Assembly (NCBI GenBank): GCA_041736895.1
Contig: JBGSSS010000005.1
Coordinates: forward strand, 1 to 64,000
Origin: JANRLT01 sp041736895
GTDB lineage: Bacteria; Planctomycetota; Planctomycetia; Pirellulales; JALHPA01
DNA length: 64,000 nucleotides
Direction of reading: 5' to 3'
Made by a program: the position numbers and the translations under genes. The notes below the pieces were generated by a model. It was not told where the DNA came from, searched no databases, and saw nothing but the letters and a program-made list of their open reading frames with translations. Positions 41,124 through 48,919 of the stretch are shown here, in pieces. Within the stretch, counting starts at the first letter, position 1. The number at the start of each line of letters is the position of its first letter.

Positions 41124-42308
41124 CTAATAGCGCCGCACTTTTTTATACAGCAGCCAGCCAATGCCGAGCATGATGACATTTCCCAGCCACACGGATTCGC
41201 CGGGAATTCGGCCGGATTTCGCTTGATCGATGCTAAAGATCAAGAGCGGATAATACAGCAGCAGCACCGGCATGAAGCAGACAAAAAAGCTGGTCAAAAT
41301 ATCCGACTTGCGCATCAGCACGGCCAATGGACTGCCAACGCAGACAAAGCAAAGACAACTAAACCCGGTCGACCAGCGCCGATGTGGTTCCATCTCGAGC
41401 CGATAAATCCGGTATTGGTTTTCCTTGAGATTCTTCTTCAGCGGCTCCCAAGCGATTTCACTGAGACCGTGGAAGTCGCCTTGAATCAATTGCAGACCCG
41501 CGACCGCGGCCATTTTGGTCCGTTGCGTCTTGAGCTGCCACACGGCTTGCTCATGAGCCGAATCGATTTCAGCCATCGGTAAATCGGTGGGGCTGCCAGA
41601 GGCGGCCCCTTTGCGCGTCGATTCACTGAGTGAAACGACGCGCTGGATTTCACCCGGAATGCGACCCTTGGTCGTGCCCATCTCGTATTCCGAGTCACGA
41701 CAAATGATCGTCAGCGTGTTCGCCGCCGGATCGGCCGTCAACTCGGCTTCCGCCGCGGTGATCGTATATGCCGGACTATCGAGGTTCGACTGAAATGTCA
41801 GCGTCGGGTTGATCAATCGGTGGCCATCGACACGCTGCACGTTGATCGAAAACCCTTTGGTGCTAAAGGCGCGCTGTTGAGTAAGCTTCGAGTAAGCGAT
41901 CTCTTCGACCGATTCGATCACGACCCGGCGGATGCCGGCCTTGCCCCAGGTCACCGTCACATCGCTCAGCCAAACCGTCAGCAAACTCAACGCGGTTCCC
42001 AATGCCAGCACAGGCCAGAAGATCGCCCACGGCGAGACGCCGGCGGCCTTCAGCGCGATGACTTCGTTATTGGACGCCATCCGTCCATACACCGTGCAGG
42101 CCGTGAGTAACACCGTGCCGGGAATCGAGAACCGCAGCGCCTCTGGCAAGACATACGGCAACAGCAAAAGCACCTGCTTCATGCCGAGGCCTTGAGAATA
42201 CGCTTCGCGCATCACGCCGACGATGATCATGAACAGCGTCATGCCCAGCAACGTTACGAGAAACGTTTGCAGCAATTCGCTCAGGACATAGCGGGTCATG
42301 ATCTTCAT
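41124..42308 (-). CDS. LptF/LptG family permease
   Basis: 394 aa. Three N-terminal transmembrane helices (ELLQTFLVTLLGMTLFMIIV, then VLPEALRFSIPGTVLLTA), a ~200-residue periplasmic beta domain, and three C-terminal helices, the YjgP/YjgQ plan. LptF/G form the membrane part of the lipopolysaccharide-export ABC transporter with LptB and LptC, fitting a diderm envelope. Only one such gene is seen here and it has no lpt neighbours. The start is the ATG at 42308 (MKIMTRYVLSE), which matches family N-termini; a second ATG lies three codons later. Confidence 0.9.
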   Translation of the reverse strand: MKIMTRYVLSELLQTFLVTLLGMTLFMIIVGVMREAYSQGLGMKQVLLLLPYVLPEALRFSIPGTVLLTACTVYGRMASNNEVIALKAAGVSPWAIFWPVLALGTALSLLTVWLSDVTVTWGKAGIRRVVIESVEEIAYSKLTQQRAFSTKGFSINVQRVDGHRLINPTLTFQSNLDSPAYTITAAEAELTADPAANTLTIICRDSEYEMGTTKGRIPGEIQRVVSLSESTRKGAASGSPTDLPMAEIDSAHEQAVWQLKTQRTKMAAVAGLQLIQGDFHGLSEIAWEPLKKNLKENQYRIYRLEMEPHRRWSTGFSCLCFVCVGSPLAVLMRKSDILTSFFVCFMPVLLLYYPLLIFSIDQAKSGRIPGESVWLGNVIMLGIGWLLYKKVRRY

Positions 42309-42611
42309 GGCGGGCGAAGTGTAGCGAAACAAGGGTAGCTGGGACACGGGAGTTTTTTTGGCAATCTTCGGTGCTAGCACGCGGCACAATTCAGCCAGTT
42401 CCACTTGCGAATTTCGGGTCGTGCGAGTATTTCTTTGCATGCCATTTAGCCCCCCCCGTCAATGACGGGGGGGAAGCGGGTGGAGCGACGTTTCTTTCTC
42501 TATCTAAATTAAGTTCATCGTCGATCAGATATCGGAGCGGGCACGAGCGTCATGTCCTGCTCCCCCGGTCATTGACCGGGGGCTAATGATGAATCATCAG
42601 AGACCTAATCG
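42309..42611. other. 303 bp divergent gap
   Basis: Between the LptF/G and GT87 genes. Holds the double-hairpin element at 42446-42586 and otherwise promoter DNA; no gene. Confidence 0.6.
42446..42586. repeat. 141 bp double-hairpin element with TTAGCCCCC ends
   Basis: Left hairpin CCCCCCCGTCA/TGACGGGGGGG; right hairpin CCCCCGGTCATTGACCGGGGG followed by CTAA, complementary to the left terminal TTAG. A degenerate single hairpin of the same kind (CTCCCGGTCAATGAGCGGGG) lies at 9481. Confidence 0.85.
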
Positions 42612-44177
42612 ATGTCCCAACACGTCCAACCTCCGCTCGTTACCTTTCGCGTCGGTGCCCTCTTGCTGCTCACCGCGGCACTCTGGGGTTGGTTCGACGT
42701 GCGGCATCGCGCGCGGCTGAGCGACACCGATCCGACCGTGCACAAAACCGACATCACGGTTTATACCGAGGCTGGCGCGGCGATGTTCGATGGCCGCGAT
42801 CCGTACTTGGTAAGCAATCCGCGCGGGTGGCACTATCTTTATCCTCCACTCCTGGCGATCGCGATGGCTCCCTTGGCATTGTTGCCGACAACAGAGCAAG
42901 CCCTCGCCTGGTATGCGCTCAGTTGTCTGATGCTCGTGGGCTGCGTCGTGGAACTGCGGCGGCTTTGGCGGTGGCAGGCAGAACTGCGCCAAGCCAACAA
43001 CGCAACTTCCGCTTCAACATCGATTCCAACCTGGCTCGCCTGGACCGTGACTGCCGGCGTGGCGTTGCCCACGCTCAACTGCTTGCAACGCGGGCAGGTC
43101 GGCATCTGCATCGTCTACTTTTTGCTGCTCGGAGCGCGGTTAGTGCTCTGCAGTTCGAGCAAACTCGGCATGCTGCTTGGCGGGTTGGTGTTGGCCTTGC
43201 CCGTGACGATCAAATTGACGCCGCTCCTTCCGGCAGCGGTCTTGGCCGGAGGTTTGTTGGTGCAAGATTTGGTGCGTTGGGGGCGCGTGTGGCAATTGAA
43301 AAGACAGAAGTCTTCGCTGAATCAGCTTCCTCTCACGCCGGCACTCTCCCAAGTCTTGTCTAATGCCATCGCGCGTCGTAAGAACCATGAACATGAACCT
43401 GCCGAGTCCATGATCAGCAACAAACTGCCGCGCGGTGTGTGGGCTTGCGTCGGCGGAATCGCCGGGTTGATCCTGTGGTTCTTGCTGGTCCCTGCGGTCT
43501 CGATTGGACACGACGCCAACGTGGCTCATCTCCGCACCTGGATGAATCGCGTCGTCGCGAATGACAATGTCGGCGGGGCCAACGATTTCAACTTCAAGAG
43601 CAAGCGGAATCAGAGCCTGGACAATGGCGTGCGGCGGTTGGGGAACTTGGTTGCTTATCAGTGGTTTGCCGGGCCGAACGATCAATTGGTCGACCAGCCG
43701 AATCTGCCACAAGTCACGATGCCGATGGAATCGGCGGCGGCGAATCGCGGGATCAAGCTCGCGGTGCTGGGCTTTCTCCTGGGTCTCGCGGCGCTCGTGC
43801 TGCGCACGGCGTGGCACGATTCGCTGCTGATGTGGCCCGCGGTCTTTGGGCTAGGCTGTCTCGCGACGGTGATTGTCTCGCCGCTATCTTGGGGTCATCA
43901 TTATGTGATGTGTGCGCCGGCGATGCTCTTTGTCCCGGGACTCTGTTTGCCGAAGCAACAACGCGCGGCGAAAATTCTCGCGGCGAGCGCCGCGCTCCTG
44001 CTGATCGCCCACTACATCGCGTTAGAACAAGCGGGCCGCATCGGTTTGCTTGGCATTGGGATGAGTTTGTGGGGTGCGGCGGCGATTTGGCTGACATTCG
44101 TGCAAGTGAAGCGGCACACGTTGCAGGTTCCTGTCTCTCGCTCGGTAACGAAAGAGGCAAAACGCCGCGCGGCTTGA
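42612..44177 (+). CDS. GT87/DUF2029 family polyprenyl-linked sugar transferase-like membrane protein
   Basis: 521 aa. About ten hydrophobic helices; the first extracytoplasmic loop holds the family motif DITVYTEAGAAMFDGRDPYL followed by YLYPPLLAI. GT87 enzymes (PimE-like) use polyprenyl-phosphate mannose or similar donors to glycosylate lipids or polysaccharides outside the membrane. A long basic loop sits near residues 225-275. Donor and acceptor are unknown. Stand-alone gene, transcribed away from lptF/G. Confidence 0.85.
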   Translation: MSQHVQPPLVTFRVGALLLLTAALWGWFDVRHRARLSDTDPTVHKTDITVYTEAGAAMFDGRDPYLVSNPRGWHYLYPPLLAIAMAPLALLPTTEQALAWYALSCLMLVGCVVELRRLWRWQAELRQANNATSASTSIPTWLAWTVTAGVALPTLNCLQRGQVGICIVYFLLLGARLVLCSSSKLGMLLGGLVLALPVTIKLTPLLPAAVLAGGLLVQDLVRWGRVWQLKRQKSSLNQLPLTPALSQVLSNAIARRKNHEHEPAESMISNKLPRGVWACVGGIAGLILWFLLVPAVSIGHDANVAHLRTWMNRVVANDNVGGANDFNFKSKRNQSLDNGVRRLGNLVAYQWFAGPNDQLVDQPNLPQVTMPMESAAANRGIKLAVLGFLLGLAALVLRTAWHDSLLMWPAVFGLGCLATVIVSPLSWGHHYVMCAPAMLFVPGLCLPKQQRAAKILAASAALLLIAHYIALEQAGRIGLLGIGMSLWGAAAIWLTFVQVKRHTLQVPVSRSVTKEAKRRAA

Positions 44178-44189
44178 ACAATAATCAAT

Positions 44190-44240
44190 TATCGCTATGA
44201 CGCAAGCGGATGGGTACCAATCCGCTTGCGTCATAGCGAT
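44190..44240. repeat. Perfect 21 bp-arm hairpin
   Basis: ATCGCTATGACGCAAGCGGA at the left is exactly mirrored by TCCGCTTGCGTCATAGCGAT at the right, with a loop of about 8 bases. It lies between the GT87 and nucleoside-hydrolase-like genes and may end transcription of the first. Confidence 0.85.
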
Positions 44241-44337
44241 TCGGCGACTCCGATTGACTTGTCCTCGCGCGCCGACTGACTTTACAATACAGCTTTTCAT
44301 TGATGGACGACTTCTCCAACGCACTAACACGATCTTC

Positions 44338-45276
44338 ATGGCACGAAAAGTTATTATCGATGTCGACCCAGGGATCGACGGCGCGGTCGCCCTGGTGATG
44401 GCGCTGTTTGATCCGCGGCTCGAGGTCTTGGCCGTCACCGCGACCGGCGGCCGTGTCCGGCCAGAGCAAGCGACGCAAAATATTCAGACCCTCATCGAAC
44501 AACTCGACCCGCCGCGCTGGCCGCGCCTCGGGGCCGCCGCGCCGGATCAACTCGTCGAAATCGATCCGCGGCAGATCAATGGACATGACGGACTCGGCAA
44601 CTCGGGTCTCGCCGGCGCTGGGTTGGTCAAAGTTCTGCCGGCCGACAAAATCCTGATCGAAGAGGTCCGCGGCGCGCCCGATGAAGTGATTCTGCTCACC
44701 CTCGGCCCGCTCAGCAATCTGGCTCAGGCAATGCAGCGTGACAGTGCCTGGACCGGCTTGGTCGGACGGCTGATCGCGTCCGGCGGGTCATTAAATGCCG
44801 AAGGCGACGCCACGCCCGCCGCCGAGTTCAACATCTATGCCGATCCCGCCGCCGCGAAGATGGTCCTCTGCTCGCGGATGACCAAGACGCTGGTCCCGCT
44901 CGATGTATCACGGCAATTGACGTTTTCGTTCGACTTGCTCGAGCAATTGCCCAAGGATATCTCGCGCGCCGGCAAGGTGCTGCGCAAGATTCTTCCGCAT
45001 GCATTCCGCGCGCAGCGGCAAATTCTCGGCCGCGAAGATATTCAACTCACTTCAGTCGTCCCTATCGTCATGCTGACGAATCCCGAGCTGTTCGAAACGC
45101 ATGCCCAAGCACTCGACATCGAATGCGAAGGAACGCTCACCACGGGCATGACGGTCTTTGATCGCCGGCCCGTGCCCGAGTGGCGGAACAATATCGAGGT
45201 GGCGCAGTCGATGGACGTGACATCAGTCCGCGATTGCGTGTTGCGATCGCTGCAACATGCGGGGAGCGAGAGTTAG
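44338..45276 (+). CDS. Nucleoside-hydrolase-like protein with altered metal site
   Basis: 312 aa. Overall match to inosine-uridine nucleoside hydrolases: VIIDVDPGIDGAVAL at the start, GHDGLGN, LGPLSNLAQAM, EFNIYADPAAAKMV and a C-terminal GTLTTGMTVFDRR. In the canonical DxDPGxDDA motif the last Asp is a calcium ligand; here it is Gly (codon GGC). The later His-Asp pair expected before the NPELFET region also appears absent (LTSVVPIVML). The protein may therefore be non-catalytic or act on another substrate. The ATG at 44338 begins the conserved strand; the frame upstream runs through a hairpin. Confidence 0.85.
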   Translation: MARKVIIDVDPGIDGAVALVMALFDPRLEVLAVTATGGRVRPEQATQNIQTLIEQLDPPRWPRLGAAAPDQLVEIDPRQINGHDGLGNSGLAGAGLVKVLPADKILIEEVRGAPDEVILLTLGPLSNLAQAMQRDSAWTGLVGRLIASGGSLNAEGDATPAAEFNIYADPAAAKMVLCSRMTKTLVPLDVSRQLTFSFDLLEQLPKDISRAGKVLRKILPHAFRAQRQILGREDIQLTSVVPIVMLTNPELFETHAQALDIECEGTLTTGMTVFDRRPVPEWRNNIEVAQSMDVTSVRDCVLRSLQHAGSES

Positions 45277-45285
45277 CGGTCACGA

Positions 45286-45316
45286 AAAACGCTCCTCTTC
45301 GAGTCGCCGCTAAACG
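45286..45316 (+). repeat. CGCTCCTCTTCGAGTCGCCGC motif, copy 2
   Basis: Same core as 41083 followed by CGCTAAACGG. Lies in the 51 bp convergent gap between the nucleoside-hydrolase-like and quinone reductase genes. Confidence 0.85.
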
Positions 45317-45327
45317 GGATGCAGAGA

Positions 45328-46323
45328 CTACGCGACATTTATCAAAATCTTCCCCAGCAGCGTCCCCTGCTTCTGCAGCGTGTTGTCTTCTTGCAGTTGA
45401 TGCGCCGCCGCGAGTTCTGCGAGCGGAAATGTCTTGCCGATCAGCGGATGCAATTTGCCCCCGGCCAGCCAGCGATTCAAATCCTCGGCGCAGGCGCGCT
45501 GCTCGGCCGGCGTGGCCTTGAACATGACAAAGCCGTGCAGCGAGCAACCCTTCACATAGAACGGCCCGAGCGGCATCACCGGGCGCGAATTTCGCCCGGC
45601 GATGATCACGAATCGACCCCGTTCAGCCATCAGCGGGACCGCGCGGTCGAAGTCGGGCATCAATTGTGTCTCCCAAAAGACGTTGATCCCGGCGGGGGCG
45701 GCTTTTTTGACTTCTTCGTCGACGTTCATCGTTTTGTAGTTGATCACGACATCGGCCCCGAGCATCCGCGCGAGGGCCGCTTTCTCGTCGCTGCCAACAG
45801 TTGTAATGACAAAAGCGCCAAGTTGCTTGGCGATTTGTATCGCGACGGAGCCGACGCCCCCCGTGCCGCCGTTGATGAAGAAGACTTCGCCCGGTTGGAG
45901 CTTCGCATCGCGCACCAGCCCCAGTTGCGCCGTGATTCCCGGCAGCGCGATCGCCGCGGCCTGCTCGTCGGTCACGGCGTCAGGCGTCTTGTAGAGCCAC
46001 TGCTCATCGGTGACGACGTACTCGGCGCTCGTTCCTTGGCGGCCGAGCAAACCCTGGTTCGAACCCCAAACACGGTCGCCGACTTTGAACCGCGTCGCCA
46101 GCGGCCCCACGGCCTCCACGATGCCGGCCAGATCCGCGCCCGGCACAAACGGAAACGTTAGCGGCATTGCAACGCTGCCCCCGCGAATATAAGTATCGAT
46201 GGGGTTCACGCTCGCGACATTCACGCGGACCCGAACCTCGGTTCCCTGCGGCTCCGGCATCGGCAACTCGCCAATGATGATCGAAGACGCGGGTCCCGTT
46301 TGAGTGATGTAAGCGGCACGCAT
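45328..46323 (-). CDS. NADPH:quinone reductase-like medium-chain dehydrogenase
   Basis: 331 aa. MDR-superfamily fold: GroES-like N-terminus (VNVASVNPIDTYIRGG, FVPGADLAGIVEAVG, FKVGDRVWG), Rossmann motif GGTGGVGSVAIQIAKQLGA, and a C-terminus with GKTFPLAELAAAHQ. The catalytic-zinc cysteines of alcohol dehydrogenases are absent, which fits the zinc-free quinone oxidoreductase (QOR) branch. It likely reduces quinones or enones with NADPH. The ATG at 46323 is the conserved start; the reading frame upstream continues into an inverted repeat. Confidence 0.92.
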   Translation of the reverse strand: MRAAYITQTGPASSIIIGELPMPEPQGTEVRVRVNVASVNPIDTYIRGGSVAMPLTFPFVPGADLAGIVEAVGPLATRFKVGDRVWGSNQGLLGRQGTSAEYVVTDEQWLYKTPDAVTDEQAAAIALPGITAQLGLVRDAKLQPGEVFFINGGTGGVGSVAIQIAKQLGAFVITTVGSDEKAALARMLGADVVINYKTMNVDEEVKKAAPAGINVFWETQLMPDFDRAVPLMAERGRFVIIAGRNSRPVMPLGPFYVKGCSLHGFVMFKATPAEQRACAEDLNRWLAGGKLHPLIGKTFPLAELAAAHQLQEDNTLQKQGTLLGKILINVA

Positions 46324-46732
46324 GGTGGGACTCGCGAATTTGTGATGCTGAACAGGAGTTAGCAGAGATGCGGAGAAGGCAAATGCGAGATTCGACAGAA
46401 GGCAACAAAGGTAACGAAGAACTACAAATTCTGATTGAACAGAAGGCCGCAAAGAGCGCAAAGGAAAGACAAAAGGTAACTTGAACAAACGATCAATGAG
46501 GCAGCCGCGAAATGCAGAGAAGACTTGCGTCTTTACAACGATCTGAATTTCCTATGCCGACTCTGTACCGCTCTGAATTTCCTACGCCCCTCCGTGTTTC
46601 GCAATTGCATTTCCGAATTTCTTTGCGATCTTTGCGCCCTTCTGTTTAAACGCATTTTGCCTTTTCTTCGTTTCCTTCGTTACCTTCTGTCGAAAACTTC
46701 TTCTCGCCCTGGCTTACGCCGCGGGCTTTCAC
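46324..46732. other. 409 bp gap holding a ~300 bp inverted repeat
   Basis: Between the quinone reductase and queF genes, which lie on the same strand. Almost entirely occupied by the element at 46393-46693 and a CTCGCCCTGGCTTACGCC repeat unit at 46705. No gene. Confidence 0.7.
46393..46693. repeat. ~300 bp inverted repeat (CAGAAGGTAACGAAG type)
   Basis: The left end CGACAGAAGGCAACAAAGGT is complementary to the right end ACCTTCTGTCG; a second internal pair is ACAGAAGGCCGCAAAGAGCG (46439) against CTTTGCGCCCTTCTGT (46630). Confidence 0.8.
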
Positions 46733-47122
46733 TCAAAAACCTTTGATCGGCTTCGTGTGTTCCGCCGAGTGTTCGCAGGTGATCACGCTCGAGATTCCGC
46801 CGCGCGGCGTGAAGGCCGCGATCAGCGTCATCTTCCGCGGCTGCAACTTCGCGACCAGATCGTCCAGGATCACGTTCGTCACATTTTCGTAGAAGATTCC
46901 CTGGTTGCGGTACGATTGCAGGTACATCTTCCAGCTCTTCAACTCCACGCAGAGTTTATCGGGCACGTATTTCACCGTCAGCGTCCCAAAGTCTGGCTGG
47001 CCCGTGATCGGACAGACCGACGTGAACTCGGGGGCAACGATTTCGATCAAATAATCGCGCTGCGGATAAGTATTGGCAAACGTTTCAAGTAAATCTCGCG
47101 CGGCACTCACAAACGGCTCCAC
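46733..47122 (-). CDS. queF: NADPH-dependent 7-cyano-7-deazaguanine reductase (short QueF)
   Basis: 129 aa. It reduces preQ0 to preQ1 in queuosine synthesis. Seen: the catalytic cysteine in FTSVCPITGQPDFG, the nearby conserved Asp, and the QueF signature ELKSWKMYLQSYRNQG. The length matches the single-domain form. It is divergent from queC across ~100 bp that contains a dispersed hairpin. queC and queF nearby suggests a queuosine rather than archaeosine or DNA-modification role; queD and queE are not in the window. Confidence 0.95.
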   Translation of the reverse strand: MEPFVSAARDLLETFANTYPQRDYLIEIVAPEFTSVCPITGQPDFGTLTVKYVPDKLCVELKSWKMYLQSYRNQGIFYENVTNVILDDLVAKLQPRKMTLIAAFTPRGGISSVITCEHSAEHTKPIKGF

Positions 47123-47183
47123 AACAAAAATGAAATACGGAGAAAAACAATGGCTTTTTCATTATGATAGGGAGACTCTTCCA

Positions 47184-47213
47184 CAAAGCCCAGGGGTTCA
47201 CCCCCTGGGATCC
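47184..47213. repeat. CAAAGCCCAGGGG hairpin between queF and queC
   Basis: CAAAGCCCAGGGGTTCACCC followed by CCTGGGATCC, ending 12 bases before the queC start. Same family as 31186 and 51028. Its position could affect queC translation. Confidence 0.85.
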
Positions 47214-47225
47214 CCTTGATCGACT

Positions 47226-47924
47226 ATGACGAACTCATCCCCCAAACCGGCCGTCGTGCTTCTCTCCGGCGGCCTCGATTCGGCCACGACCGCCGCGATC
47301 GCCCGCGACCAGGGCTTTACGCTCTACGCCCTATCGTTCGATTACGGCCAGCGGCACAAACACGAACTCGATGCGGCTCGCCGCGTGGCCGCGGCGCTCG
47401 GAGTCGTGCGGCATTTGGTTTTGCCGCTCGACTTGCGGGCGATGGGGGGCAGCGCGCTGACCGCCGACATCGACGTGCCCAAGGATCGCCCCGACAGCGA
47501 AATGGAACATGGCATCCCGATCACCTATGTGCCGGCGCGGAATACGGTGTTTCTCTCGCTCGCCCTTGGCTGGGCCGAAGTGCTCGGCGCGGCGGATATG
47601 TTCATCGGCGTGAACGCCGTTGATTACAGCGGCTACCCCGATTGCCGGCCGGAGTTCATCGCGGCGTTTGAAAAGGTCGCGAACCTCGCCACACGCGCCG
47701 GAGTCGAAGGGACACTCCGCTTCAAGATTCACACGCCCCTGATCTCGTGGACCAAGGCGCAAATTATCCAACGTGGACTCGACCTGGGCATCGACTTCGC
47801 GCTGACGCATAGCTGCTACGATCCCGACGCCAACGGACACCCCTGCGGCCATTGCGATTCGTGTCAGCTACGCAACCGTGGCTTCGCGGAACTTGGCATG
47901 ACCGATCCGTCGTTAAAAATGTAA
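47226..47924 (+). CDS. queC: 7-cyano-7-deazaguanine synthase
   Basis: 232 aa. It converts 7-carboxy-7-deazaguanine plus ammonia and ATP to preQ0. The PP-loop motif SGGLDSAT lies near residue 14; further family motifs are SFDYGQRHKHEL, YVPARNTVFLSLA and GVNAVDYSGYPDCRPEF. The C-terminus has the zinc cysteines: C199 plus CGHCDSC. Length is normal. Divergent from queF. Confidence 0.96.
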   Translation: MTNSSPKPAVVLLSGGLDSATTAAIARDQGFTLYALSFDYGQRHKHELDAARRVAAALGVVRHLVLPLDLRAMGGSALTADIDVPKDRPDSEMEHGIPITYVPARNTVFLSLALGWAEVLGAADMFIGVNAVDYSGYPDCRPEFIAAFEKVANLATRAGVEGTLRFKIHTPLISWTKAQIIQRGLDLGIDFALTHSCYDPDANGHPCGHCDSCQLRNRGFAELGMTDPSLKM

Positions 47925-47969
47925 AACGGGCAGCTAGCGCTGCTCCCGCTAAACGGAAGTATCATCACG

Positions 47970-48794
47970 ATGACGAAATCCACACCGCTGCAATCAAACT
48001 GGTACGACCTGCCGAAGTTTTACGATCTGAGTGTGGCCGATGAGACGGCCGGGGAGTTGGCGTTTGTGCAAGGGGCCGCTGCCAAGTTTCTGGATCAACA
48101 GCCCGCCGATCGACCGATACGCGTGGTCGAACCGGCGTGCGGAACGGGACGTTTGACCGAAGCACTTGCAAGGCGTGGGTTTCAAGTCACGGCGTTCGAT
48201 TTGAATCCGACGATGGTCGAATTTACGAAGCAACGAATTGCTAAGCAGCAAGCCCGTGGGTCGCGTGCGGCGATTACAACACCCACCGTTTTTGCGGCCG
48301 ACATGGCGCGCTTCACGATTCCGCAGCCGGCGGACATCGGCGTTTGCTTGCTCGACAGTTTTCGCCACTTGCTCAGCGAGGACGATGCGCAAGCGCATTT
48401 GCAGTGCATGGCCCGCGCGGTGCGGCCGGGTGGCATCTATCTGCTAGGGCTGCATCTCCTGCCGCCGGATGCCGATTTGGAATGCACTGAGCGCTGGACA
48501 AATCAATCCGGCAAGACGCACATCACGACAACGCTGCGGGTGATGAGCAGTTCCCGAAAGACGCGTTTAGAGCAGATCCGCATTAGTCTCTTGGTCCGCG
48601 ATGGAAAGCGCGTCGCGCGCTACCGCGATGAATTCCCGCTCCGTATGTACACCGCGGCGCAGCTCAAATCGCTCGTGGCAAGCGTGCCGGAATGGAGTCT
48701 CACGGCGGTGTACGATTACTGGTACGAGCTAGAGGAACCGCTGAAATTGACCAACGAGTTGTCGGACACGGTGCTGGTGTTGCGAAGAACGTAG
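47970..48794 (+). CDS. Class I SAM-dependent methyltransferase
   Basis: 274 aa. The SAM-binding motif I is VVEPACGTGRLTEAL near residue 52, followed by motif II VTAFDLNPTMVEF and motif post-I ADMARF. Substrate unknown; a C-terminal YDYWYELEEPLKL domain is family-typical but not diagnostic. The start lies 45 bp after queC, so it may be in the same transcript. The stop codon TAG is provided by the first bases of the 129 bp repeat element, so the original C-terminus may have been trimmed slightly. Confidence 0.88.
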   Translation: MTKSTPLQSNWYDLPKFYDLSVADETAGELAFVQGAAAKFLDQQPADRPIRVVEPACGTGRLTEALARRGFQVTAFDLNPTMVEFTKQRIAKQQARGSRAAITTPTVFAADMARFTIPQPADIGVCLLDSFRHLLSEDDAQAHLQCMARAVRPGGIYLLGLHLLPPDADLECTERWTNQSGKTHITTTLRVMSSSRKTRLEQIRISLLVRDGKRVARYRDEFPLRMYTAAQLKSLVASVPEWSLTAVYDYWYELEEPLKLTNELSDTVLVLRRT

Positions 48795-48919
48795 GCCCGG
48801 CTGTGCCGGGCGAACGCAAGACGCTGCCAATAGCTTCAATCCCGCAGACCAAGCGGCTTGGTCCGCAGAGAGCCTTTGACTTAGAATGTCTGCTCTTTGT
48901 GCGGCAGAGCCGCACCTAC
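48791..48919 (+). repeat. 129 bp double-hairpin element, copy 3
   Basis: Begins GTAGGCCCGGCTGTGCCGGGC and ends GTGCGGCAGAGCCGCACCTAC, with ACCAAGCGGCTTGGT in the centre. It exactly fills the convergent gap between the methyltransferase and YkuD-like genes, touching both stop codons. Confidence 0.92.

Noticed and set aside
46050..46075. GGTTCGAACCCC, resembling a tRNA T-arm
   Set aside because: It lies inside the quinone reductase coding sequence and no cloverleaf can be drawn around it; the similar GTTCGAACCCC at 16551 is inside the pseudopilin gene.
46525..46746. 73-codon plus-strand frame rich in Leu and Phe
   Set aside because: It is the translation of the right arm of the inverted repeat at 46393-46693.
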